DNA of 64,000 nt from a bacterium (GTDB lineage Bacteria > Vulcanimicrobiota > Vulcanimicrobiia > Vulcanimicrobiales > Vulcanimicrobiaceae), in NCBI GenBank assembly GCA_021794175.1, contig JAJYRI010000002.1:35596-99595 (forward strand), in the 5' to 3' direction. Shown in pieces: positions 56,923-64,000 of this stretch. The notes under the pieces are model-generated. The model had not been told where the DNA came from. It saw only the letters and a list, made by a program, of their open reading frames with translations, and made no database searches. Each line of letters begins with the position of its first letter. Position 1 is the stretch's first letter. Made by a program: the position numbers and the translations under genes.

Positions 56923-58055
56923 CCCGACCCGATCGCGACGATCGCCGCGCACCATCCGAGTCCGCCAAACGCCGCCGCTAGTGCCACCGGCGTAGCCAGG
57001 CCCGCAAGCAAACCCACCACACCGTAGAGAACGGCGCTCTGGAACGCGACGAAGGCGAGCCAGCCCGGAAGCGGTCGAGCGAGGCTTGCTACATGCGCGT
57101 CGAGCATCTGCCCGATCCATCCAACGAGCACGACGTAGCCGAATGCATCGCTCCAATCGTGGCCGAGCAACGTGCCGATACCGAGGGCAATTGCTACAAG
57201 CGACCACAGCAAGCTCGCTACCACAAAGGCTCGCGGCAGCATCGCGCCCTGGGCACGCGCGACGATATCGAAGGTGTCGATCGCGTAGGCGATCGCAGCG
57301 ATCGCCATTGCAACGGCGCCAATCCACATCGTCGTGGGCGACCCGGTTCCAGCGCCTGCGGCGAGGACGATCGCTCCGGCCATTCCCAGCGTTCCGACCA
57401 CGATATGCGCGAAGAGAAGGCGCGAGCGCACCACAAAGAGCAGGCGTAGCGTTCGCGCCGAGACGCCGTAAATGAGTAGCGTCAACCATCCCAGCAGCGC
57501 GAGCGCGCCATGTGCGCGCGCGAGATGTCCGAACCACGTGGGAATCTCCGGGGTCGCAATCGCACCGGCGAGCGTCGCACCGATGATGGCAACGACGGCG
57601 AAAATCAACAACGAGAGCGAGAAGGCCCGCGCGACGGCGCGTTCGACGCGTTCCCCTCGCGCGGCACCCGCGAGCGTCCACAATGCGAGCGCGACGTAGA
57701 AGATCGCAGCGATCGCGAGAATGCCGCCGAGTGCCGGGATAGCGCGTTCGAATGCAAGCCACGCCGCCGGGAAGCAGATCGCCCCGACCGCGAAACCGGC
57801 GACTGCGACGTGCTGCAGCCGCGGCGCCCGCCATGAAACGCCGGTAGCCGAGGGAATCAGCGGAGTCAATATCGCTAGTGCCGTGAGCGTCATCCAACCT
57901 AAAGCGACGAGGTGGATCCAAGCGATCGCCGCAGGCGTGAGCCCCGCGACACCCACCGCGGTTGCAACCCAGAACAAAAGCACCCACGATGCGCCATGCG
58001 CGAATTGCGCGAGCGCGAGCGCCCAGCGCGGTGCGCGTAGAAGAATATCGCGCAT
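56904..58055 (-). CDS. Polytopic membrane protein related to the gene at 55178-56353
   Basis: 383 residues, about 12 membrane segments. WIHLVALGWMTLTALAILTPLIP and the segment HGALALLGWLTLLIYGVSAR with TLRLLF line up with corresponding parts of the protein at 55178-56353, so the two are probably distant paralogues on opposite strands around the CMD gene. A histidine-centred pattern (HLVALG, QHVAVAG, HGALALLG) hints at heme binding as in oxidase subunit I-like proteins. Family and function are not firmly recognised. The start is 2 bases after the stop of the dehydratase-like gene. Confidence 0.65.
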   Translation of the reverse strand: MRDILLRAPRWALALAQFAHGASWVLLFWVATAVGVAGLTPAAIAWIHLVALGWMTLTALAILTPLIPSATGVSWRAPRLQHVAVAGFAVGAICFPAAWLAFERAIPALGGILAIAAIFYVALALWTLAGAARGERVERAVARAFSLSLLIFAVVAIIGATLAGAIATPEIPTWFGHLARAHGALALLGWLTLLIYGVSARTLRLLFVVRSRLLFAHIVVGTLGMAGAIVLAAGAGTGSPTTMWIGAVAMAIAAIAYAIDTFDIVARAQGAMLPRAFVVASLLWSLVAIALGIGTLLGHDWSDAFGYVVLVGWIGQMLDAHVASLARPLPGWLAFVAFQSAVLYGVVGLLAGLATPVALAAAFGGLGWCAAIVAIGSGHRPIE

Positions 58056-58057
58056 CG

Positions 58058-59017
58058 TTACGTAATCGCCGCGGCGAAGCGCGCCGCGTCGATATTCCCA
58101 CCGGTAAGAATGACGCCGACTTTCCCTCCGATGGATTCGATGCGTCCGGATAGCAATGCCGCAAGCGCCGCCGCGCCGCTGGGTTCGAGGACGATCTTCA
58201 GCCGCTCGCAGGCGAAACGCATCGCGTCGCGCAGCTCGTCATCGTCGACCGTAGCAATTTGCACGCCGTGCGCGCGCGCAATTTCAAAGGTCAGCCTCCC
58301 GGGCGAAGTCGTCTGTAAGCCGTCGGCAATCGTCTGCGGAACCGGGATACTCACGCGCTCTCCTGCGGCGAGGGAGCGCTGAAAATCGTTCCCGGCCTCG
58401 GGCTCCACGCCCCAAATCGCGCAATCCGGCGAGCTTTCGTGAACGGCGATCGCACTGCCCGAGAGTAATCCCCCGCCGCCGACCGGCAGTGCGAGAACGT
58501 CCAGATTCCCGATCTCCTCACAGAGCTCGAGCGCGGCGGTCCCGGCGCCGGCAACGATGCGCGGGTCGTCGTACGGGGCGATCGTGACCGCTCCGGTTTG
58601 CACGACGATCTCGGCGGCGATCGCCTCGCGATCCTCCTCGCCGCGCCGATACTCGACGACGCGCGCACCGTATCCGCGCGTCGCATCGCGCTTACTCGTC
58701 GGAGCGTCGTGCGGCATCACGATGGTCGCCTCGATCCCCAACAGGGCTGCGGCGAGCGCGACTCCCTGTGCGTGATTGCCGCTCGAGTACGCGACGACGC
58801 CGCGCGCGCGTTCCTCTTCGGAAAGCGAGGCGAGCGCGTTATACGCACCGCGAAATTTGAAGGCACCGACACGCTGAAAGCTCTCGCATTTAAGAAACAC
58901 TTGTGCGCCGACGCGCGCGTCGAGCGTTCGCGACCGTAAGACCGGCGTACGATGTGCGACCCCTCGCAGACGTTCGGCAGCCGCGCGAATATCCGCTATT
59001 CCGGGGAATAGCGCCAC
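58058..59017 (-). CDS. Threonine dehydratase/serine racemase-like PLP enzyme
   Basis: 319 residues. The PLP lysine is K54 in GAFKFRGA, the SSGNHAQG loop binds the substrate carboxylate, and PVGGGGLLSG binds the PLP phosphate. No C-terminal ACT domain is present, unlike biosynthetic IlvA, so it is of the TdcB/serine racemase type. It deaminates threonine or serine to keto acids, or racemises serine. The first 22 bases overlap the lipoprotein gene. Confidence 0.92.
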   Translation of the reverse strand: MALFPGIADIRAAAERLRGVAHRTPVLRSRTLDARVGAQVFLKCESFQRVGAFKFRGAYNALASLSEEERARGVVAYSSGNHAQGVALAAALLGIEATIVMPHDAPTSKRDATRGYGARVVEYRRGEEDREAIAAEIVVQTGAVTIAPYDDPRIVAGAGTAALELCEEIGNLDVLALPVGGGGLLSGSAIAVHESSPDCAIWGVEPEAGNDFQRSLAAGERVSIPVPQTIADGLQTTSPGRLTFEIARAHGVQIATVDDDELRDAMRFACERLKIVLEPSGAAALAALLSGRIESIGGKVGVILTGGNIDAARFAAAIT

Positions 59018-59349
59018 GCCACGATCTTTCCATTTTCATCGAGACGCAATTTTTCGCGATAGGTTGCTTTCTGGAACTTCACGATAAAGCAGTGGACGCC
59101 GGGCTCGCAGGGCTTCACTTCCTTCACCGATTCGATCTTCCCGAGCGGCGCGAGTGCGTCGGCCGCCTCGGCGACGCGAACGCGGTCGATGTTGATGCCT
59201 TTCGCAAGTTCGCTCTGCACCGGAGCGATGGAGTTGTTCTGCATCGCTCGTGTAATGCGATCGGCGAGGCGTTCGTAACGGTTCTCTCCGCCGCAACCGG
59301 CGAGCGAGAGTGCCGCGAGAGCAGCGAGAACGAGTGCGATCCGCTTCAT
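58996..59349 (-). CDS. Small lipoprotein of unknown function
   Basis: 117 residues: MKRIALVLAALAALSLAGC with the lipobox LAGC at 16-19, then a helical charged domain and KEVKPCEPGVHCFIVKFQKA, a cysteine pair that may be disulphide-bonded. It lies 1 base after the prfC stop and overlaps the dehydratase start. No family recognised. Confidence 0.8.
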   Translation of the reverse strand: MKRIALVLAALAALSLAGCGGENRYERLADRITRAMQNNSIAPVQSELAKGINIDRVRVAEAADALAPLGKIESVKEVKPCEPGVHCFIVKFQKATYREKLRLDENGKIVAWRYSPE

Positions 59350-59350
59350 G

Positions 59351-60961
59351 TTAAGCCGTAGCCTCCTGTTGCAAACGTGTAGTGAACGGCACCAGTCGAT
59401 GCTTGGGATTCCATTCCTCGATCAATCGCAAGCTCCACTCGCGCTCGGCGAGCAAGACCGGGCGACCTTCCCAATCTTCCAACAGCATCGAACCGCTGCC
59501 CAGCTGTAACGGCGTCGCTCCGACGAGCTCGCCTTCCACGCGGCGAATCGTATCGTGGGGGAGCCGCGAGAAATGCGTGCGGACGTTGTACTCCGCCTCG
59601 AGGCGATATTTCGCAACCTCGAATTGCAGCTCGCCGACCGCCCCTAAAATCGGTTCCGAGCGCATCGATCCGTATGGATAGAAGACCTGAACCGCTCCCT
59701 CTTCTCGCAACTGCGCGATCCCCTTCGCAAACGACTTGTAGCCCGCGCTATCGATACTCCGAACGCTCGCAAAATGTTCCGGGGCGAACGCCGGAATCGG
59801 CGCGAAGGTCAGCTCGCTGCCGACGAATACGGCGTCGCCGATGGCGAACACGCCGGGGTTAGCAAGCCCGACGACATCCCCGGCATAGGCGGTCTCGAGC
59901 GATTCTCGCTCATCGGCGAAGAGTCGCATCGCGCGTGCGAGTCGAACTTCTTTTCCGCTCCGCCCGTTGCGCACGACCATATCGCGCGCGAACTCACCGC
60001 TGCAAACGCGGAGAAAGGCGACGCGATCGCGATGGCGCGGATCCATATTGGCTTGAATCTTGAAAACAAACCCTGAAAATTGCGGCGATTCCGGCGGTAC
60101 CGGAACACCGTCGCGGAAGGCGCGCGGCCCGGGCGGCGGCGCGAGCTCGAGAAAGCGATCGAGAAAGAGCTGCACGCCGAAATTCGTCGCCGCACTCCCG
60201 AAAAAGACGGGCGTCGCCGCACCGCTTGCAAAGGCATCGCGGTCGAAACGAGCACCCGCACCTTCGAGTAACTCGATGCCGTCGATAAACTCACGGTAAC
60301 TCACGTCGTCGACGAGTTCGCGCAATCCCGGGTCGCCGAGCCCCGCCATCTGCACCGCGGCGCGCGTGGCGCCATGCGCAGTGCGTTCGAAGACGTGCAC
60401 CTCATGCGTGGTCCGATCGTAGACCCCCCGAAAGCGCTCGCCGTTGCCGAGCGGCCAGTTCATGGGGAATGCGGCGATACCGAGCACCGACTCGAGTTCG
60501 TCGAGCAGCTCGAGGGGATCGCGGCTCGGGCGATCCATCTTGTTGATGAACGTAAAGAGCGGAATACCACGCTCGCGACAGATGGCAAAGAGCTTTTTCG
60601 TCTGCGGTTCGACGCCGCGCGCGGCATCGATGAGCATCACTGCACTATCGGCAGCCATCAACGTCCGATAGGTATCTTCGCCGAAATCTTGATGCCCCGG
60701 CGTATCGAGCAGGTTGATCGTATGGCCGCGATAGGGGAATTGCAACACGGTCGAAGTGATCGAGATGCCGCGTTCGCGTTCCAACTCCATCCAGTCGCTC
60801 GTTGCGGAACGACGCGCGCGACGCGCGGCGACCTGCCCCGCAACGTGAATTGCGCCTCCGTACAGCAAGAGCTTTTCAGTCAACGTCGTTTTCCCGGCGT
60901 CGGGATGCGAAATAATGGCGAAGGTGCGCCGCTCGCCGACACGGGTTTCGAGTTCGTTCAC
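59351..60961 (-). CDS. prfC: Peptide chain release factor 3
   Basis: 536 residues from GTG overlapping the previous stop (GTGA). G-domain motifs: SHPDAGKTTLTEK (G1, about 18-30), DTPGHQDFGEDTYR (G3), NKMDR (G4). The RF3-specific stretch RRARRSATSDWMELERERGI and domains II and III follow, ending LVPFTTRLQ. RF3 is a GTPase that releases RF1 or RF2 from the ribosome after peptide release. Coupled between a small membrane-anchored protein and a lipoprotein. Confidence 0.97.
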   Translation of the reverse strand: MNELETRVGERRTFAIISHPDAGKTTLTEKLLLYGGAIHVAGQVAARRARRSATSDWMELERERGISITSTVLQFPYRGHTINLLDTPGHQDFGEDTYRTLMAADSAVMLIDAARGVEPQTKKLFAICRERGIPLFTFINKMDRPSRDPLELLDELESVLGIAAFPMNWPLGNGERFRGVYDRTTHEVHVFERTAHGATRAAVQMAGLGDPGLRELVDDVSYREFIDGIELLEGAGARFDRDAFASGAATPVFFGSAATNFGVQLFLDRFLELAPPPGPRAFRDGVPVPPESPQFSGFVFKIQANMDPRHRDRVAFLRVCSGEFARDMVVRNGRSGKEVRLARAMRLFADERESLETAYAGDVVGLANPGVFAIGDAVFVGSELTFAPIPAFAPEHFASVRSIDSAGYKSFAKGIAQLREEGAVQVFYPYGSMRSEPILGAVGELQFEVAKYRLEAEYNVRTHFSRLPHDTIRRVEGELVGATPLQLGSGSMLLEDWEGRPVLLAEREWSLRLIEEWNPKHRLVPFTTRLQQEATA

Positions 60962-61446
60962 GATTGAGGTACCACTTTATAGGCGCGCAACTCCGGCCCC
61001 CCTGCGGCACCCCTTGCCAACAGATAGAGCCGCGATGCGGTTTGGTAGAGTTCGGCGGGCGGCGGAACGGTGATACGTTCGTCGCCGCGCACGACGATAA
61101 TGCTTCCGCCGTCGATGGTGATGCGACAACTGCCGAAGACGAGCGTGCGTCCCGAGGATATTCGGCGCGCTTGCGGCGGCAGATGTGCCTTTACGTACGC
61201 TTGCGAACCGGTACTCTTTTCGACCTCTTCGAAGCATCGTGGCTGCGCGGCAAGCGCCCACACGCCACGCGCATCGACCGCCCCGTGCGCGGAATGCGAG
61301 ATACGCCGGTCGCGATAGGGCTTCGGCGGTGCCGGCACCGTGGTCGCGGCGACGTGTATCTGCAGCCGATGCAGTCGCGCGATCGAGGTAACGACGATGA
61401 GCGTTCCCATGACGATGACGATCGCTAAGAAGAGCGATATCGTCAT
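60958..61446 (-). CDS. Membrane-anchored protein of unknown function
   Basis: 162 residues. One N-terminal membrane segment (ISLFLAIVIVMGTLIVVTSI), then a linker and a small domain with two cysteines (PRCFEEVE, FGSCRITIDG) and a segment GDERITVPPPAELYQTASRL. Overlaps its neighbours on both sides by 4 bases (ATGA with the GH130-type gene, GTGA with prfC). No family recognised. Confidence 0.75.
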   Translation of the reverse strand: MTISLFLAIVIVMGTLIVVTSIARLHRLQIHVAATTVPAPPKPYRDRRISHSAHGAVDARGVWALAAQPRCFEEVEKSTGSQAYVKAHLPPQARRISSGRTLVFGSCRITIDGGSIIVVRGDERITVPPPAELYQTASRLYLLARGAAGGPELRAYKVVPQS

Positions 61447-62504
61447 GCGCGCAGCGATAGGCGGACGCGCGCGACTGCGACAACGAAATCGGCGGCTCCA
61501 TAGTAAATATCGAATACGCGCTCGCCGAGATGCGGCAGCGGCTCGATGCCGGTGGGGAAAACGACATTATCGACGACGCCGTGACATTCGTATGGTTCGG
61601 TCGCCGTGAGAAACGGTACCGGCGAACGGTAAAGCACGCGGTCGGGGCGTTCGTAATCGTGCACGACGATGCCGGCGTTATAGGAAAAACGCGGATGGAT
61701 GCCGTCGATGCGGCGCAAATCAACGCCGTGAAAAACCGATAGCCAACCTTCGGGAACGCGAATCGGCGGGGTCCCCGCGCCGACCTTCATACGCCCCCAT
61801 GCCGCTTCCGGCGAAAGCACGAGCGCCGACTCACGAACCTGGAGTAATGCATGCCGATCGCGCTTCACGTTTTCGAGCGGAATGTACGCGATACGAATCG
61901 ACTCGCGTTGATCGTAGGGCATCGCACGAATGACCGGAATTGCAGCAACACCATTTACCGCCGAAAGATGGAGCATCGGCCGATGATAGAGCGCAAGCGA
62001 GAGGTGCCCTTCGGGCGAAAGCACCGGCTCGGGAAAGAACGCGGCATCTTTATCATCGTGATCGGGCAAACCCGCAGCACTAAAATCGACGAGGCCGAGA
62101 CGTTCGTATTCGATTCCGCTCTGCGAATAGGCGAGAGCGATGCGCGCTCCACGCGGCCCGTAGGCCGTGTAGGCCATGATGTAGGCATCGAGCGCGGGGA
62201 CGAACGTTACCCGTGGATCTTCGCAGCCCCAGCCGTGCGCTGCACGTAATTCGTACGGTAACGTCGGTTCCAGCGCATAGCCTTCATCGATCGCTGTCGC
62301 GTCGCCCGCGAGGCGGAAGCGACCGATGCGCGAGACGTTCCCAGCGGCGACCATACGTGGGAAGAGCATACGCTCGCCGTTTCGCGCCTGAACGAATGCC
62401 GGATTCAGCATGCCCTCGGCGGCATCGGCGCGGCCGTTCGGCACAAGCAGAAGTCCGCGGCGCTCGACCCGGACATCGTAGAAGAAATTCGTGACGGCAA
62501 CCAT
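61443..62504 (-). CDS. GH130-type (beta-mannooligosaccharide phosphorylase-like) protein
   Basis: 353 residues from ATG 62504, which shares a base with the previous stop (TAATG). The five-bladed propeller signatures fit GH130: FPRMVAAGNVSRIGRFRLAG, WGCEDPRVTFVPALDAYIMA with the catalytic-type aspartate in EDPR, DKDAAFFPEP, and the closing FDIYYGAADFVVAVARV. Family members phosphorolyse or hydrolyse beta-1,2- or beta-1,4-mannosides. Substrate is uncertain; no mannan genes are nearby. Confidence 0.85.
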   Translation of the reverse strand: MVAVTNFFYDVRVERRGLLLVPNGRADAAEGMLNPAFVQARNGERMLFPRMVAAGNVSRIGRFRLAGDATAIDEGYALEPTLPYELRAAHGWGCEDPRVTFVPALDAYIMAYTAYGPRGARIALAYSQSGIEYERLGLVDFSAAGLPDHDDKDAAFFPEPVLSPEGHLSLALYHRPMLHLSAVNGVAAIPVIRAMPYDQRESIRIAYIPLENVKRDRHALLQVRESALVLSPEAAWGRMKVGAGTPPIRVPEGWLSVFHGVDLRRIDGIHPRFSYNAGIVVHDYERPDRVLYRSPVPFLTATEPYECHGVVDNVVFPTGIEPLPHLGERVFDIYYGAADFVVAVARVRLSLRA

Positions 62505-62941
62505 TAGGGCAGCACCGTCTCGGCGACCTGGCGGTCCTCCGGGGTAACCACGACCACTTGAATTCCGCGCCGATATGCCGCATTCGGAATCACCCAGAGC
62601 GTATAGGTGCGGTAGGGGCGTGTCGGCTCGCCGCCGTCGGCCGGCGGTTGTTCGAAGGCAACCACGCGGACGTGCCGCAGCCCGGCGTCGATCGATTCGA
62701 CGATCTGCCGGAAGCCGCTGCGATGGTGCGGACCCATCAAGAGTGCCACGCAAAATTCCGTTCGGAATCGCACGTCGGAAGCGGAGAGGCCGTAACGCCG
62801 AAGCTGCGCTCGGCTGCGGATGATCGCAATGCGGTCGCCGTGGCCGGCAGCATAGGTGAGCCCCTCGCCATAGGTGCGAACGCGTACGTCGCGGCAGCCG
62901 ACTAAGACGAGCAAGAGTAGCAGGGCCGAGAGACGCTTCAC
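62504..62941 (-). CDS. Small lipoprotein of unknown function
   Basis: 145 residues: MKRLSALLLLLVLVGC carries a lipobox (LVGC at 13-16). The mature domain is alpha/beta with RSRAQLRRYGLSASDVRFRT, VALLMGPHHRSGF and PYRTYTLWVIP, without a recognised family. First gene of the long overlapping minus-strand run that ends at 56904. Confidence 0.75.
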   Translation of the reverse strand: MKRLSALLLLLVLVGCRDVRVRTYGEGLTYAAGHGDRIAIIRSRAQLRRYGLSASDVRFRTEFCVALLMGPHHRSGFRQIVESIDAGLRHVRVVAFEQPPADGGEPTRPYRTYTLWVIPNAAYRRGIQVVVVTPEDRQVAETVLP

Positions 62942-63049
62942 GGGGCCATGAGTTCGGCTGAAACGACTCCGGCCCCCTTGCAGAAAGCGCTTTTCAGGCG
63001 CATGCTATATCTCTGATTCCGTCAAATGTCGCGTTAGGATGGTGTCTCG

Positions 63050-63850
63050 ATGATCGCAAAAGGAATCGTCGCCCTCGCGCTCGCTGCATCGACCGGGGCA
63101 GCCTCCCCGGCGCCCTCCCCGGCTCCGCATGCCGCGCCGGTCCTCCCGCCGCTCAAAGTCATCGTTCGGGTGAAGGCAACGACGCCGTGCACGCGGATGG
63201 CCGTGCACGCAAATGCCGCAATCCTGCTCGCGCTGCGCAATGACGCGACGCTGCAGCAGACGATCACACGTCTGCGCACCGTCAACCTCAGCGACGGAAA
63301 TCGCATCGACAGGCGAAACGGCCTCAGCGATCTCTCCAATCTCGCCGGTCGCCTTTTACGAAATGCGCGCGATGCCGATCGCGAAACCGGAAAAATCCTT
63401 AATTTCGCCAAAAGCGTCAAAGATCCGAAGGAAAAAGCCGCGCTCGTCGCCTTTGTGAATGCGCTCGGGGGCGCGGTCGGACGTCAGCGAAAAACCGCTC
63501 GCGATCTCGACGGCTTCGTCGTAACGCTCGAAGCCTACGATTCGATGCGTATCAACGACACGCAAGCGAGCATGCAACACTTTACTACGGGTTACTATGC
63601 CGTTCCGACGGTCTCCGACCCCACCCAGATCGATGTGGCGCCGCCGATGGATCGCGATTGGATCGCAATTTACTCGGGTCACTATCCCGTCTACTGGAAC
63701 GGCGGGGAATCGCCGTCGGAAAAGACGGGTTATAGCGATACGCAACTCGCCCGGCTCGCCGCGCGCGATTTCCAGAAACGCCTGCCTGCTATAGCCGGCG
63801 ACGAGAGCAGCGCCGCCCAGCCGATCCTCGCGGCGGCCGAGCACTGCTAG
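63050..63850 (+). CDS. Secreted protein of unknown function
   Basis: 266 residues. Signal-like start (MIAKGIVALALAASTGAAS), Pro/Ala-rich linker, then a helical domain with LLALRNDATLQQTITRLRTV, ALVAFVNALGGAVGRQRKTA and FVVTLEAYDSMRINDTQASM, and a C-terminal Tyr/Trp-rich region (DRDWIAIYSGHYPVYWNG). No family recognised. It ends 10 bases before the second copy of the structured repeat element. Confidence 0.75.
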   Translation: MIAKGIVALALAASTGAASPAPSPAPHAAPVLPPLKVIVRVKATTPCTRMAVHANAAILLALRNDATLQQTITRLRTVNLSDGNRIDRRNGLSDLSNLAGRLLRNARDADRETGKILNFAKSVKDPKEKAALVAFVNALGGAVGRQRKTARDLDGFVVTLEAYDSMRINDTQASMQHFTTGYYAVPTVSDPTQIDVAPPMDRDWIAIYSGHYPVYWNGGESPSEKTGYSDTQLARLAARDFQKRLPAIAGDESSAAQPILAAAEHC

Positions 63851-63860
63851 TGTCCTGAGC

Positions 63861-64000
63861 CGCAAGTCGCGCAACATGCCCGCCGGGTCTTTTCCGCCGG
63901 GTGCAGCGTTGCTCATCGGTCACAATGCTACGGCATTGCTCCCTCTTCGCGCCTCGCCCCGCCGAAAAATCCCTCGTCGGATCATGTTGCGCGACTTGCG
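63861..64000 (-). repeat. Structured repeat element, copy B, running to the window edge
   Basis: The outer arms CGCAAGTCGCGCAACATG (63861-63878) and CATGTTGCGCGACTTGCG (63983-64000) are a perfect 18-base inverted repeat. The element probably continues past 64000, because its other side is preceded by TGTCCTGAGC. The core at 63907-63956, read on the minus strand, matches copy A at 45 of 50 positions. Its internal hairpin is CAATG and CATTG around the same CCGTAG loop. Inner arms GATTTTTCGGCGGGG and CCCGGCGGAAAAGAC (minus strand) can also pair in part. No protein-coding frame is seen. Confidence 0.85.

Noticed and set aside
56221-58164. 647-codon minus-strand frame
   Set aside because: Arg-rich shadow spanning the CMD gene and membrane protein in a different frame; no domain.

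Overview
The window is GC-rich, densely packed bacterial chromosome: genes commonly abut or overlap by 1 to 22 bases. A TonB-dependent receptor, several lipobox lipoproteins, a soluble lytic transglycosylase and many Sec signal peptides point to a diderm (Gram-negative-type) heterotroph. The two-gene homodimeric pyruvate dehydrogenase, aconitase A, polyphosphate kinase and EgtD suggest an aerobic, stress-exposed lifestyle. Taxonomy cannot be fixed from sequence alone; an under-sampled phylum (for example Eremiobacterota/WPS-2-like) is a guess only. No rRNA, tRNA or CRISPR array was recognised.

Region by region. 1-10.2 kb is an accessory, defence-type region: the C-terminus of an unrecognised protein, an orphan DUF433-like antitoxin candidate, a complete AbiEi/AbiEii type IV toxin-antitoxin pair with an inverted repeat before it, a small membrane protein, a complete type I restriction-modification operon (hsdM-hsdS-hsdR, minus strand), and a gamma-glutamylcyclotransferase-like gene with an extra CxxC. 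10.3-24.3 kb is metabolic: a secreted protein, an EamA exporter, aceE-aceF, a WYL regulator divergent from a VOC protein with a palindromic operator candidate between them, a TMEM175-like channel, a double-ACT protein overlapping a histidine decarboxylase, aconitase A, RNase D and a VTT membrane protein. 24.2-26.5 kb is a molybdate/tungstate-type ABC transporter, followed by a block of 23-base repeats.

26.8-35.4 kb holds lipoproteins and secreted proteins, RpiB, a Nudix hydrolase coupled to a metallo-beta-lactamase-fold hydrolase, a medium-chain reductase, a BolA-glutaredoxin-sulfurtransferase cluster, a cupin and an EVE-domain protein. 35.5-43.5 kb holds a TonB-dependent receptor with an apparent CTG start, polyphosphate kinase and a four-gene osmoprotectant ABC transporter. 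43.5-51 kb holds EgtD with an amino-acid permease, a structured repeat element, a lytic transglycosylase, a lipid-type hydroxylase next to a diacylglycerol-glucosyltransferase-like enzyme, and an SDR/dienelactone-hydrolase/ROK-kinase operon. 51-64 kb holds a YkgJ cysteine-cluster protein, a large Asp-box (BNR) protein, two related polytopic membrane proteins flanking a CMD peroxidase-like gene, and a long overlapping minus-strand run that includes prfC and a GH130-type enzyme.

The most unusual signal is a repeat element present twice (45907-46071 plus strand; 63861-64000 minus strand, running to the window edge). The two copies share a 50-base core that differs at only five positions. Four of those five differences form two compensatory base-pair changes in an internal hairpin with an invariant CCGTAG loop. 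Each copy is enclosed by long inverted arms that pair although their outer sequences are largely unlike each other. That pattern points to conservation of structure (RNA or folded DNA) rather than of sequence ends alone.
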